From positions 1,001,838 to 1,036,468 of the forward strand of contig NW_003546242.1 of assembly GCF_000090795.2 (NCBI RefSeq): a stretch of 34,631 nucleotides of DNA, read 5' to 3'. Both the position numbers and the translations under genes were made by a program. The DNA comes from Amphimedon queenslandica (taxonomy: Eukaryota; Porifera; Demospongiae; Haplosclerida; Niphatidae). Of this stretch, positions 18,735 to 28,399 are shown one piece after another (positions within the stretch are counted from its first letter, which is position 1; the number at the start of each line of letters is the position of its first letter). Below the pieces are notes generated by a model. The model was not told the DNA's origin. It worked only from the letters and a program-made list of their open reading frames with translations, and did no database searches.

Positions 18735-19350
18735 TTTAAAAAGTAAATAAAAATATTTCTATAAAGAAGAAAAAGTAGGGTTGTCAAAAAATAAAAAAAA
18801 AAAAGGTGTTGAGTTCACCCATAATAATAATTAATGGTTCAATTAATAATAATAATCTTTAATTAATAAAAAGAATTTATTCATGAAAATGATACAAAAA
18901 TTTCCAACCCTACTTTGCAGAAAATGGTAACAAGCAGACTACAATGTAATTAGAATTTAATAATAATTACGCCTCTGTACCCATTGATTGCTCTACTACA
19001 ATACTATGATGTAAATTAATTATTGTGATAAATATAAATAAGACTTTTCAGCTAGTATTTATTGAATAATGTGTCATTGCAATAAAAAAATCTAAGTTAG
19101 GGATAGGCTAAAGCATTCTTTGAATTTTGGGATTTAGTACAATATTGAAAATTAAAAATATTAATATATTTACTTGTTAGAAATTGTTATTGCATGGATT
19201 CACCTCGTTATCATTTTCTGCAAAGTAGGGTTTGAAATTTTTGTATTATTTTCATCTATTAATTATTATTATGGTTGAACTCAACCCCCTTGTTTCTTTT
19301 ACTTTTTGACAACCTTTTTTTTATTTATAGAAATTTTTTTATATACTTGT
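18735..19350. repeat. long fold-back (inverted repeat) element
   Basis: 18735-18915 is an imperfect reverse complement of about 19200-19350. Matching words: aaatatttctata, ggttgtcaaaaa, ggttgagttcaaccataata-type sequence, and gaaaatgatacaaaaatttc / gcagaaaatg with gaaatttttgtattattttc / cattttctgc. Centre about 19045, with an AT-rich interior of no coding content. It abuts the 5' side of the Harbinger transposase and may be a separate MITE that displaced its first exon. Confidence 0.75.
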
Positions 19351-19426
19351 TTCCATACTTTTTATTAAATTTTATTAATTAATAATCCTTTTTATTCATA
19401 ATTATTATTTTTGCCTTAGGTATCAG

Positions 19427-20173
19427 TTCATTAATGGAAGAAAAAAATTTTGAAATAAGATCCATAAGAAGACCTACCGCATTAAAAAAACTGTTTTTAA
19501 TTTTTGAATCATGAATTATATTCAGAGCCTAACTCATAATTATTAATCATTAGTTGTCATTACTAAGATCTATGTCCGGTTCTGAAACTATTTAAGTTTA
19601 CATTCAGCTTCAGTTGCCACATTCCTGCTCACAGCTCTCAAACTGTTCCGCAGTTTTGCTTTGCAACCTAAGTTTTGCAAAAAAGCAGCAAGTCAGTTCA
19701 GTTACAAAACTATTATTATGTTATCTTATAGTTTATGGATTATGATGAGCATCATGGAGTTCCTCCTCCTCCTCCACTGTGGAGGAGGAGGAAGCACACA
19801 CAATCAATATCATTATCAATATCCTTCTACTAGGATATTAATAAGAATTTAATATAATATGAACCAATACCAATATGATTCATTACTTGAAGAAAAGAAT
19901 TTTGAAATAAGAAACATGAGAAGACCCACTGCATTATATAAACAGTTTTTATACAATCACTGATTTGAATTTTACATTCAGCTTCAGTTGCCCTTTTTCC
20001 AGCAATATCCGCAGTCCACATACAGCTCTCAACTAAACTTTTATCAAAGTTTTGCAACTTTTTTGAAAAAGCAGCAAGTCAGTTCAGTTACAAACTTACA
20101 TTAACCATCAATATATTTTCTTATTTTTTGGTAGTTTATGGATTATGATGAGAATGATGGAGTTCCTCCTCTG
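19427..20173 (+). repeat. tandem duplication covering the 5' part of the proline-rich gene
   Basis: Copy 1 (19427-19770) and copy 2 (19877-20173) share, in order, gaagaaaa...attttgaaataag, agaagacc(t/c)ac(c/t)gcatta, cattcagcttcagttgcc, aagcagcaagtcagttcagt, and gtttatggattatgatgag followed by ggagttcctcct. Copy 2 reads LLEEKNFEIRNMRRPTALYK, QFLYNH, TGA, then a Gln/Phe/Ser-rich stretch; copy 1 has the same opening with more damage. The offset drops from about 450 to 400 bp across the copies, so indels have accumulated. Confidence 0.85.
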
Positions 20174-20739
20174 CCAGTAGCTGGAGATAGAGGGCTTCCA
20201 TCACCACCTCCAGGAGGCCCGCCACCACCACCAGCACTACCGGCAGTAGCTGGAGGCCTGCCACCTCCAGCACCACAAGTAGCAGGAGATGGAGGGCCTC
20301 CACCACCACCTCCAGGAAGCCCGCCACCGCCACCAGCCCTACTGGCAGTAGCCACCTCCAGCACTACCACTAGCTGGAGATGGAGGGCCTCCACCACCAC
20401 CTTCAGGAGGCCCGCCACCACCAACAGCATTACCGGCAATAGCTTGAGGCCCGCCACCTCCACCACCACCTCCAATAGTGATCCCTTTACCTGGAAGCCT
20501 GCCACCTCCTGCAGCTCCAACTGGAATGGCAGCTCTGCAGCAGCAGAGACAAAACATCATTTGGCAACTTCGCCAAGTGAATCATCAAATTGTAAGATTT
20601 GGAAATAATCTGCAGTACCATTTTAATGAACACTCTCCATTTACTTTAATACATTAATATTGCAAGAGCCAGGCCTTCAAGAGGCCGTAGGGGCAGGGGC
20701 AGGAGGAACACCTATACTAAGAACTATAACTTTTATTAA
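20134..20739 (+). pseudogene. proline-rich repeat protein with Arg/Gly-rich tail, frame-broken
   Basis: An acceptor (ttattttttggtag) precedes TTTATGGATTATG; the frame starts MDYDENDGVPPLPVAGDRGL and runs through units of the type AGDGGPPPPPPGSPPPPPAL (about 66 bp each, roughly four copies). A one-base slip in the third unit moves the sensible frame: it then reads further Pro-rich units, a TGA after LPAIA, IVIPLPGSLPPPAAP, and MAALQQQRQNIIWQLRQVNH, then VRFGNNLQYHFNEHSP. A further frame change gives ARARPSRGRRGRGRRNTYTK, with stop at 20737-20739. Poly-Pro runs like these bind SH3/WW/EVH1 or profilin in known proteins, and RG-rich tails bind RNA; both are inference. Upstream exon in the duplicated segment. 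Family unknown. Confidence 0.45.
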
Positions 20740-20929
20740 TTAGATCTACATGTAAAAAGATATCTTTTTTCCTTAATTATAACATGACAAAAAGTCAAAT
20801 ATCTTTCAGTGTAAAGCCAAATTAGAAAGTACAATAGAAATGCTCAAGATTAATAGTGTTCAACAAGGCAAAACAATTCGAATACTAAAGCTTCAATCTT
20901 CCTACAATGTGATATACGTAACTTATAAT

Positions 20930-22642
20930 GAGTAAAGAAAATACTTACTGTAACAGTGGCCATGATTAATGAGATAATCATCAGAAGAATTATAGCCTTG
21001 GATCATGATCTATCACACAATATTAAAAAACTATGGAATCTCACAATATTCTATCTTACTATGTATTCAATTGCTAAGACTATGCCGATATGAAACATTT
21101 GCAGCTAAAAACTGGCCCATCATCTAGTGTGAAAGCACAGCTGATGAAAGAGCTACCATGATACATAATGTTACAATGACGATTATTATTAGAAATAAAT
21201 TTAGTTGCCACAAACGAAATCAGACAATAGCCTTATACATTCATGATGGTATGAAAGTATTACGTTACACCTTATTGCTGAATCATTAAATAATTTGCAG
21301 CTGTAAATACCTAGAAGCAAAGTATAAAAGAAACATCATCAACATCAAGCAATGTAAACACACAGGATATATATGCCATACTAAATATGTACATGTATAT
21401 GCATGATATAACTTACGTTTGTCACAAACATACATTAGAAACCACTAAAAAAATACATCTGCTCAAAACAAGGAATAACCATTTACCTTTTGAATCTCTT
21501 TCCAAGTCTGACCTTATTCTTTAACACCACATTGCATTCATTGCGTAAAATATGTACCTGTGCAAATTTAAATGTGAATTAATGAATGTAGTAACAAATT
21601 AACAGTAGAATACATGCTTTTAGCAAAATTAATATACATATATGACATATTTAGCTCCACAATGCATATTAAGCTCTGATTGAATCATATGTGTATATGT
21701 ACATACACTGTACATGTAATTTATACATACACAGTTCAATTTGCTGACTCATGCCATCCTGAATTATGTTTCTTTTACGAGACCTGCATTGTGACAATAC
21801 ACATTAATAGACCACATGAATACATTCTAATGTGCAAACAATTATTTTTGTATTGTTAATGGCACACAACAAAAGATGCATTGGCTAGCATTCATTTATA
21901 TTGACTAAAGAAAGTACTTACTGTGGCCATTATTAATGATATAATAATCAAGCTAATCTACAGTATGTAACCTAGAATCATAACCTATAACAAAAATACA
22001 TCAGACATCTCACAATACTCTCAGTCTTACTTCATATTCCATTGCTAAGACTACAATAATACGAAACCTATACAGATGTAAACTGGCACCTACTACTATA
22101 TGATACAGCTACCGATCAAGGAGCTGCAACAAAACATTAAGAAATTAATTTAGTTTCAACAATCTAAATCCAGAATTGCCTTTAATTATATTTCACATTC
22201 CAATATCAAGCAGAAGTATTGTTGAAACAGCATATCATTTCCAGCTGTAATTACCTGTAAAGCATAGTAATAGAAACATATCAAAAGCAAGCAATGTAAA
22301 CTCATAGGCTAATAATAACAATAGCACTTACCAATCACATCAAACCTCACTCTTTAACACCATATTGTAGTCCTTGTGCCAAGTACATAAGTATCTATAA
22401 AAAGTATGTATGTGACATACTAATTAATAATGATAATGGTAGCATCTACAATGTTTCTGATTGGATCATACATGGCATGTATTTTAGACATAATATTGCT
22501 TACTTATGATATCCTTATTAAAAATACTTTCATGACCTGCTTAATATAAAATAACATTGTGCACATGAAGAATTTCCAATGTGCAAAAACTATTTTTTGT
22601 TAATGTGAACATGCACACATTTACAACAATCATCAACAAAAG
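20930..22642 (+). repeat. diverged tandem duplication, unit about 0.97 kb
   Basis: 20930-21890 and 21903-22640 share in order: gagtaaagaaaatacttact / gactaaagaaagtacttact, gtggccat(g/t)attaatga, gaatctcacaatatt / gacatctcacaatact, attgctaagact, agctgtaa(a/t)tacct(a/g), agaaacat(c)a and aagcaatgtaaac(a/t)ca. No coding frame is evident in either copy. Confidence 0.75.
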
Positions 22643-22830
22643 ATGCACAACATCACCTGGCAAGCATTTAATATGCGCACAGCATTGATGGCAACGTCAT
22701 TCAAATGCACAACACCAGCCGGCAAGCATTAACTTAATAATGCGCACAGCATTGATGGCAGCATTATGTGCAACATTAGCTGGCAAGCATATTATATGTA
22801 ATGCGCACAGCATTGATGGCAGCATTGACA
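22643..22830 (+). repeat. three tandem copies of a 61-67 bp unit
   Basis: Each unit contains tgcacaacat / tgcacaacac / tgtgcaacat, then ggcaagcatt, then atgcgcacagcattgatggca; the shared gcgcacagcattgatggca falls at 22675, 22742 and 22803. A single related copy (gatgcattggctagcatt) lies near 21873. Confidence 0.9.
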
Positions 22831-23361
22831 TGTATGATGATCATTAATATATGTACCAAATCACTGTTTGAATGATACTACATGTATAATGAGAACTTTT
22901 ATTGTTACTCTAATTTTTGTTGTCGTTCAAAATTTGTCAGCAGCGCCCTTGATCCATAAGCACCTGATATTTGTCATAAACATGTAGTACAAGCCACAAA
23001 CAAGATTGGAAATTGATAATGACAGCTTCCTCCCTTCCTAACCCTCTATCCTACATAAATGATAGTCACACTAAATTGAATCAATGCTAAACTCTAATGA
23101 ACAGTAAACCTCTTTCACACCCTCTCCCTGTCCATTATAGCAACAAGTAATCAATATGCACTGTTATACATTGATTAGTCTCACATCCTGAATGCAGTTG
23201 AATCACTTTATACTGAGCAATAATGGGTGGATATGCACCACTGTTTTTCACACAAACTCACATTGCACATGCAGTGAAGTAAAAGTGACATTAAATAACC
23301 AACGTTTTAAAGATAATGGACCTCCCATTCACCATACACACTTTCCATCAAAAATCAATGC
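22831..23361. other. no gene seen; 3' flank of the Helentron
   Basis: On the - strand this is downstream of the OTU-coding end, where a Helentron 3' terminus (short hairpin near the end) would be expected. I do not see a confident hairpin or terminus. Confidence 0.4.
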
Positions 23362-23809
23362 TTAAGAAATATTAATAGACTTAACTGCTTGGAAATGTTT
23401 AGTACCAACATGCTTCAAATACAAAGCAGGTGTAGTAGTATCACAAGGAATGCCATACAACTCCTGCGTTCCATATCTAGGCCAGCCAACAAAAGTAGGA
23501 GTGAGTGAATATGAATATATGGTTATACCTAATAATGCTGTTAGTGTAATAATCTCTGTCAGTGGCCCACACATAATTTCTATACATTTTGGACTTATTT
23601 ATGTAATCATATATGCTTGAATATCTGGTTGCACTTAAGGTACTATTAAACAATTCTTCTTCAAAGTTTGGCATATTACTAACAATTGCTCTACGTAATT
23701 CATAATACTGAGAAATGGATCCTGTAATGAGAAATGAAAAGGCATAAAATAAACAGTTCCCATCACCAGAGACATCAGGAGTACTATTAGGAACTCTTTC
23801 ATCTGACAA
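23362..23809 (-). pseudogene. Helentron OTU-type cysteine protease domain
   Basis: SDERVPNSTPDVSGDGNCLF then YAFSFLITGSISQYYELR: the OTU signature with D-G-N-C carrying the catalytic Cys. It continues to YRNYVWATDR, where a one-base frame change near 23560 shifts to TALLGITIYSYSLTPTFVGW and YLKHVGTKHFQAV, in which the His of KHF is the likely catalytic His; the end is at 23362. OTU proteases normally cleave ubiquitin linkages, and in Helentrons their role is unknown. The presence of both Cys and His motifs shows the domain was once complete; only the frameshift clearly breaks it. Confidence 0.78.
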
Positions 23810-23869
23810 TGGTGTTGCTGGACTGCCAGTAGCAGCTGTTACACACTTACGTTTAATATCTCACACCAC

Positions 23870-24456
23870 CTTCTTTGAACTTCTTCATTAGCAGGGTAAT
23901 AAACATAATCCCTTTGTCTCCTCCTAACATTATCTGGATTGGGAGGCTCTTCAATATTAAAGATGACAACATCATCTTTTTTTGGATTACTTCTTTTTAA
24001 TCTAATGCTTAAGAGTTTTTAGGATACAATCAGATCACTACTACAATGGTCATTTTTTACACAACACTTTCTTTTATCATCTTTTGGTTTATCTTTAATG
24101 TTTGAGAGTTTTATAGATACAATGAGACTGCTACAACTATCACCTTCGACATTAAATTTGGTTTTTAGGTTTTTTAAATTAATTGAAACAATTAATTCAT
24201 CATCTTTTTTTGAGCAAGGCAATACCAAAGCAGAATTGTCAGTAATACTGTCTACATCAACTTTTCTTTTTTGGGAGCAAGGCTTATTTAAAGCATTATC
24301 GTCACATACTTTACTCATTCTGGGGTGATTAGACTTTTGTAAATCAGTACTCTTACGTTCATTGCTACTAATGGTACTGTTACTAGTACTTTGTAAATGA
24401 CTTATAGACACCTTGGCATTCTTACTACAAGGTTCACCATCAATTATACCAGTCAC
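23870..24456 (-). pseudogene. Helentron linker with repeated (D/S)LIVSI motifs
   Basis: Between helicase and OTU. Reads MTGIIDGEPCSKNAKVSISH, Ser/Lys-rich sequence with CSQKRKVDVDS, then three copies of a short motif: DELIVSINLKNLK, SSLIVSIKLSNIKDK and SDLIVS followed by a stop (TAG, 24019-24021) and KLLSIRLK. Next come PKKDDVVIFNIEEPP and NVRRRQRDYVYYPANEEVQR. The hydrophobic core LIVSI next to acidic or Ser residues resembles SUMO-interacting motifs; repeated Cys-Ser-rich breaks (PCSKK, PCSQK) separate them. The tail looks like a basic patch before the protease. The SUMO link is inference. Confidence 0.6.
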
Positions 24457-24539
24457 TTGAATCTTCTCTTTCCTTTACATTTCTTGATTTGAGTTAAGTC
24501 ATCCCGAAATTTACTTCGAGGCTGTTAATTTTGTAAATG

Positions 24540-25145
24540 CACGGACTACTAACTTTAACAGGGAGAGGATGAAATGATAATAAATGTAATCCATTTAATG
24601 TACGTACACAAGACAATGCAACATATGCCATACCATCCCCAAAAACATCAGTCGATAAATCAATAATGGCTGTATCTAGTGACAGGCCCTAACATTTATG
24701 TATAGTAATAGCATAAGAAAGTATGAGGGTAAACTGTTTCCAATGTATATACAAATTCTTAGATAGCATAAATCTTGATGCAACCCTTTTTTATGTCACA
24801 TGGTACATCGATATGATCAAATTTGATTGATACATGTGTAGCATAAATACCCATTACTGTACCAATGACACCATTAACTAATCCTACAGTTACATCAATA
24901 ATATGTCCTAGCATTACTCTACAGCCTACTGCTAAAGACAATACAGTTTCTAAACCAGCTGTTTTCCTTGGTTGATCTTTTAGTTTCTCTAACTTTTTTC
25001 TTGTTTTTGTCAAATTTTGCTGTGCTGCCACTTTCATCAACAACATCAACATGTGCTAATTCTATTTTCTCAGTTTCTAGACTTTCTAACATTAATTCAT
25101 TGATTTTTTGGCAGGCGTCTACCTTAGAAATTAGGCAAATTGGAG
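24540..25145 (-). pseudogene. PIF1-type helicase, C-terminal half only
   Basis: Begins PPICLISKVDACQKINELML, ESLETEKIELAHVDVVDESG, then after a frame change TAGLETVLSLAVGCRVMLGH and VTVGLVNGVIGTVMGI, and ends QFTLILSYAITIHKC, a TAG (24689-24691, Gln in the family), GLSLDTAIIDLSTDVFGDGM and AYVALSCVRTLNGLHLLSF. This is the helicase region from motif IV onward, including the AITIHKxQG block (motif V) and motif VI, where the usual ALSRVR reads ALSCVR: the arginine-finger position is Cys (24608-24610). Motifs I-III (Walker A and B) are absent between 25131 and 25145, which points to an internal deletion. Helicase activity is not possible from this frame. Confidence 0.85.
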
Positions 25146-25565
25146 GATTTCATAACGAGATACATCTTTCATGTTATTCGGTCTTGTTGGATAAAAGTCT
25201 TCAATTATGCTAGGATTAAAGATGTCTTTCAAAGATCGATCCATTTTAGTTACATATGAATAGTTTTTGATGTTACTGCTCCTCTTATGATGCAAGTACA
25301 CATTAACGTACTGTACAGTTACTGATTTCATGTATAATCTTTCACCAAGAAGATCGCTAGCTTCATATAGTCCTACTTCTTTAGCTCGAAGTAATTTTTG
25401 GCTGATTTTCCAAACCCTGCTATATATGTTGTCACAGCTGCTGACTTCATCCCATAAGTCCTGTGCATGACTCTTTTCTGCTTTAGTGACATATCCAGTT
25501 ACATACTCTGTTAAGGAAAGACTCCTCTCTGCTATGTATTGCAAGTCCATATTTGCACGCCACAA
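25131..25565 (-). pseudogene. Helentron region between Rep and helicase
   Basis: Open for 144 codons: MWRANMDLQYIAERSLSLTE, YVTGYVTKAEKSHAQDLWDE, then KLLRAKEVGLYEASDLLGER, ending IIEDFYPTRPNNMKDVSRYE. This block (W.AN.D.Q...E...L..YVTGYVTKAE) is conserved between the Rep and helicase domains of Helitron proteins of this kind. It is the longest unbroken piece of the element. It ends abruptly, and within a few bases the helicase C-terminal half begins in another frame, marking the deletion point. Confidence 0.82.
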
Positions 25566-26110
25566 TTTCAGCGGTAAAGGATTATAGTCATTGACTCAAA
25601 CTTCCATTTCATTTTGTTTGAGGTAATATATTTTATTGCTTGATTTGAAGCTGTTTTCTACTTCATTGATGCAAATACTATCTCGTACTGGTCTAGGAAA
25701 ATCAAATTGGCATCTAGATACATAGGTCTTTCCAACTTAATGTTTCGCTTGCAATATTTGCTGCACTTGTGCGTTTAGTATTTTGTTACCAAAAAATTTA
25801 AATTAGGCGACGTACTACTGTCTGGTATATGACAGGTAATCCTATCTTGTATGAAAGAACAGACTTCTTCTGGACGATCGATACCGATAACAGGAGCATT
25901 TTCAATCCATAGGAATATATGTTAATGAGGCGCTCCATGCATTTGATATTCTTTTTAAACGTAATATTGCTCTACTTTGCCTAAAACACCTCTCTGGAGA
26001 ATGACTATGTTAAAGAAACCCTTAAATTTGTATGAAAATTGTCGCAATACTGAAACAGGGTCCTCAGTACATAATCTAGAAATACTATTATGATTGTGGT
26101 GCATTATTCA
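25566..26110 (-). pseudogene. Helentron Rep (HUH endonuclease) domain, degenerate
   Basis: Reads EDPVSVLRQFSYKFKGFFNI, VILQRGVLGKVEQYY, then MHGAPH-stop-HIFLWIENAP: the HUH metal-binding motif with TAA (25922-25924) in place of the residue between the two His. It then reads EEVCSFIQDRITCHIPD, TKY, TAA (25775-25777), THKCSKYCKR, and after a frame change CQFDFPRPVRDSICINE. The pattern VTKYQxHxCxxxC...CRFxFPRPxR follows the HUH motif in Helitrons. Rep nicks and joins single-stranded DNA in rolling-circle transposition; with two stops and a frameshift this copy cannot. Confidence 0.82.
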
Positions 26111-26145
26111 CTTTTCTTAAATATTGCTTTGTTTAAAATTCTTGA

Positions 26146-26469
26146 TTATATATATTTACTAAATAATAAAGTCTGTGCTGGATAGCTTTGTCTGGGATGA
26201 TGCTCTCCATATTGTCCAGTTGAAAATAAAGTGAGGAAGCATAACAAATCAAGATGATCATGCCTATTGTCTATAGGTGCTTCTTTTACATTCATTAATT
26301 TATATTGACTAATATCAAAACCCGTTACAATTTTACTATGAAGATTGCTAATTGTATATGCCAAAATGTCTTCTGAATCTTGATAGTTTGCTTTTTCAAG
26401 CATTTTACAAGTAGTATTGCACACTACTTGTATAACATTTGTAGACAAATTTGTCAATTGAATCATCAT
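26146..26469 (-). pseudogene. Helitron-like N domain
   Basis: Ends DNRHDHLDLLCFLTLFSTGQ, YGEHHPRQSYPAQTLLFSKY, matching the DLLCFPxLFPTGxxGExHPR block of the Helitron helicase-like N-terminal domain. It overlaps the preceding DUF6570-like frame by one reading-frame shift at about 26440, consistent with a single ancestral ORF. Confidence 0.8.
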
Positions 26470-27018
26470 CTACACTTCTATAAAGCCAATTTATTTCTTT
26501 TAGTTTTCTTAATGCTGCTTTTATTTTATTTACATCAACTAAACTACGCCAGACATTATTTGATCCAGTAGGCTGTCTATTAATAATAATATAAAGTTCT
26601 GGATTAGGCAAATGATTAGAATCTATACCAATCTCATTTAAAGTTTCAATTGTTTTTTCTAATGGAAGAGGTAAATAAAACATTGCACCTTTCAGAGCCT
26701 TCAAAGAATTATATGTAGGCACTTTTAAGGTGTGTGTGCCTAGCCTAACAATTGTCTGAAAACATTTGGCTCTCTGCATTAACTGGCAACTTAAAGGATC
26801 CAAATTTTCCAAATCTTTTGGAAGTGGCTCATACTTTAACCCATTGAGCACACAACGTGCTGGAACTTCATTTTTCCTAATAATATGTTTACAATGATTA
26901 CAAATATACATAAATTTATTTATTGTAGGATCATTCTCTCTGATGTAATCTAATAGGATATTCCAAACATCACTATCGAAATTTTTAGCTTTAGTGACAG
27001 ATTCTGTTTTGAAAGCCT
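26405..27018 (-). pseudogene. DUF6570-like segment of the Helentron
   Basis: From about 27018: TESVTKAKNFDSDVWNILLD, YIRENDPTINK, then MYICNHCKHIIRKNEVPARC, VLNGLKYEPLPKDLENLDPL, SCQLMQRAKCFQTIVRLGT. The pattern CxxCxxxI...PxxxxxNGLxxxPxPxxLxxLxxLExxLxxxxxxFxxI is that of DUF6570, found upstream of Rep in Helitron proteins. It has a CxxC zinc-knuckle. The ORF is intact from 26911 to 26405. Confidence 0.8.
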
Positions 27019-27080
27019 CTCACAGCTACAACAAGCATTAACAGCCGGATCAGACAAAGCTTTCTTAAATCAATAGCATC

Positions 27081-28395
27081 TCAATACTCAAAATAAAGCA
27101 CGGTATCTAAGTTTGGTATTCTAAATGGGTCGTCTTCTTTACCATCATTAATAGCATAATACACATTATCAAATTCAGTCTGATAGGCTTCTTTAATTTT
27201 TAAATCTATGAATTGTGCTACATCACCATCAACAAGGGAAGAATCAATAATATCTATTGTTAAATGGGCATTTCTAGCAACATAAAAGTGTTTTAAAAGG
27301 CATCTCAACAAAGGATAATGAACAGATGCATAGCGTTACTACACATCATAGGATGGCCTATCCTTTCACAAACAATTTCTGAATATTTAAAATATTTTTC
27401 AACATTATTTTCATCTTTTTGAACAATAATTATTGTTACATTTGCATTGTCACAAAAAATCATGTCATGCACTTCATCTATTTTTTTCACATGCAGGGAT
27501 CTTGTCATATAATGATTATTAGGACAATTATTACATGCATCTAAATGCTTCCTCAATTCATTAATAAGTTCATCAAAATATCGTCTAACTTCAATAATAG
27601 AACTAATGTCAATCTCTAATAAAGGCTTGCCCCTGTCTGTACACTGCCATTTGAGAGTAGGCTTTCTCTTATTTGTGTACATTCTATTATTATCATCAAA
27701 ATTGTCATCTATCATTACATTCTTCTACTCTTTCAATGCATGACACATCAATCCCTGCTACATAACAGATGCCATTTGTATCAACAGGGATTGCAATTGG
27801 ACTGTCTAACTGGCTATCAAAATCATCATTAGGATATAAATATGCTGATTCATAAAAAGAAGGCTCACTATTTTTTTGTGTGATATGGCTCACTAAAGTC
27901 ACTAAAGCTATTCAACTTCAATTTTCTAATGCTATTTGATGCATGTATCAATAAGCCTACTTTGTGGGATCTGTTTTTCAAAACTGATTCTAACAATATA
28001 CTTGATGCAGCATTACATTTACTGTCATATGATGTGTTCTCAAAATCTACACCTATCATTCTTGATGGCAATAAATCATTAACTATTTCAGGGCTGCATT
28101 ATAATGCTTCTTTAATTTCAGTAAAGTAATATTCCTTTGCTTCACTACTTGGTGGAGGTAATGAATAATTACAATGTAATCTATACAATATTTGACCATA
28201 ATTATGTTTGTAATAATCTTTATTTAGACGACTCTAATTTTCTTTATTTAGTGCTATATTTAATTTATCCACTTCATTATCAGAAAGCTTAAATTTTAAA
28301 AATTTATCTTCTGTTACATGTAATATTGCATCTCTATTCATGTAAAACCGGTTCAAAGACTTTTGTTTTTGTGTGCCTGGATTTTTTGACAGCAT
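27081..28395 (-). pseudogene. Helentron N-terminal region, frame-broken
   Basis: Starts at an ATG near 28395 (MLSKNPGTQKQKSLNRFYMN), then DAILHVTEDKFLKFKLSDNE, a TAG and a TAA, SRMIGVDFENTSYDSKCNAA, SSILLESVLKNRSHKVGLLI, PSFYESAYLYPNDDFDSQLD, then 27715-27305 (RYFDELINELRKHLDACNNC, IIIVQKDENNVEKYFKYSEI) and 27311-27081 (HFYVARNAHLTIDIIDSSLV, PFRIPNLDTVLYFEY). The four open pieces are in different frames and overlap slightly, as expected when one long ORF suffers indels. No enzymatic motif was recognised. Confidence 0.6.
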
Positions 28396-28399
28396 TCCT

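Noticed and set aside
20136..20560. - strand ORFs rich in Gly/Val/Leu over the proline-rich repeats
   Set aside because: Shadow frames of the + strand GPPPPP repeat, which has a splice acceptor, an initiator and sensible flanking protein.
22643..22830. CRISPR-like array
   Set aside because: Only three adjacent, diverged copies without unique spacers of constant length, in a eukaryotic context; a simple tandem repeat.
24098..25213. + strand ORFs of 76 and 81 codons in the helicase region
   Set aside because: Antisense shadows of the Helentron coding frames, with no recognisable protein content.
26380..28129. + strand ORFs of 63 and 66 codons
   Set aside because: Antisense to the Helentron N-terminal frames.
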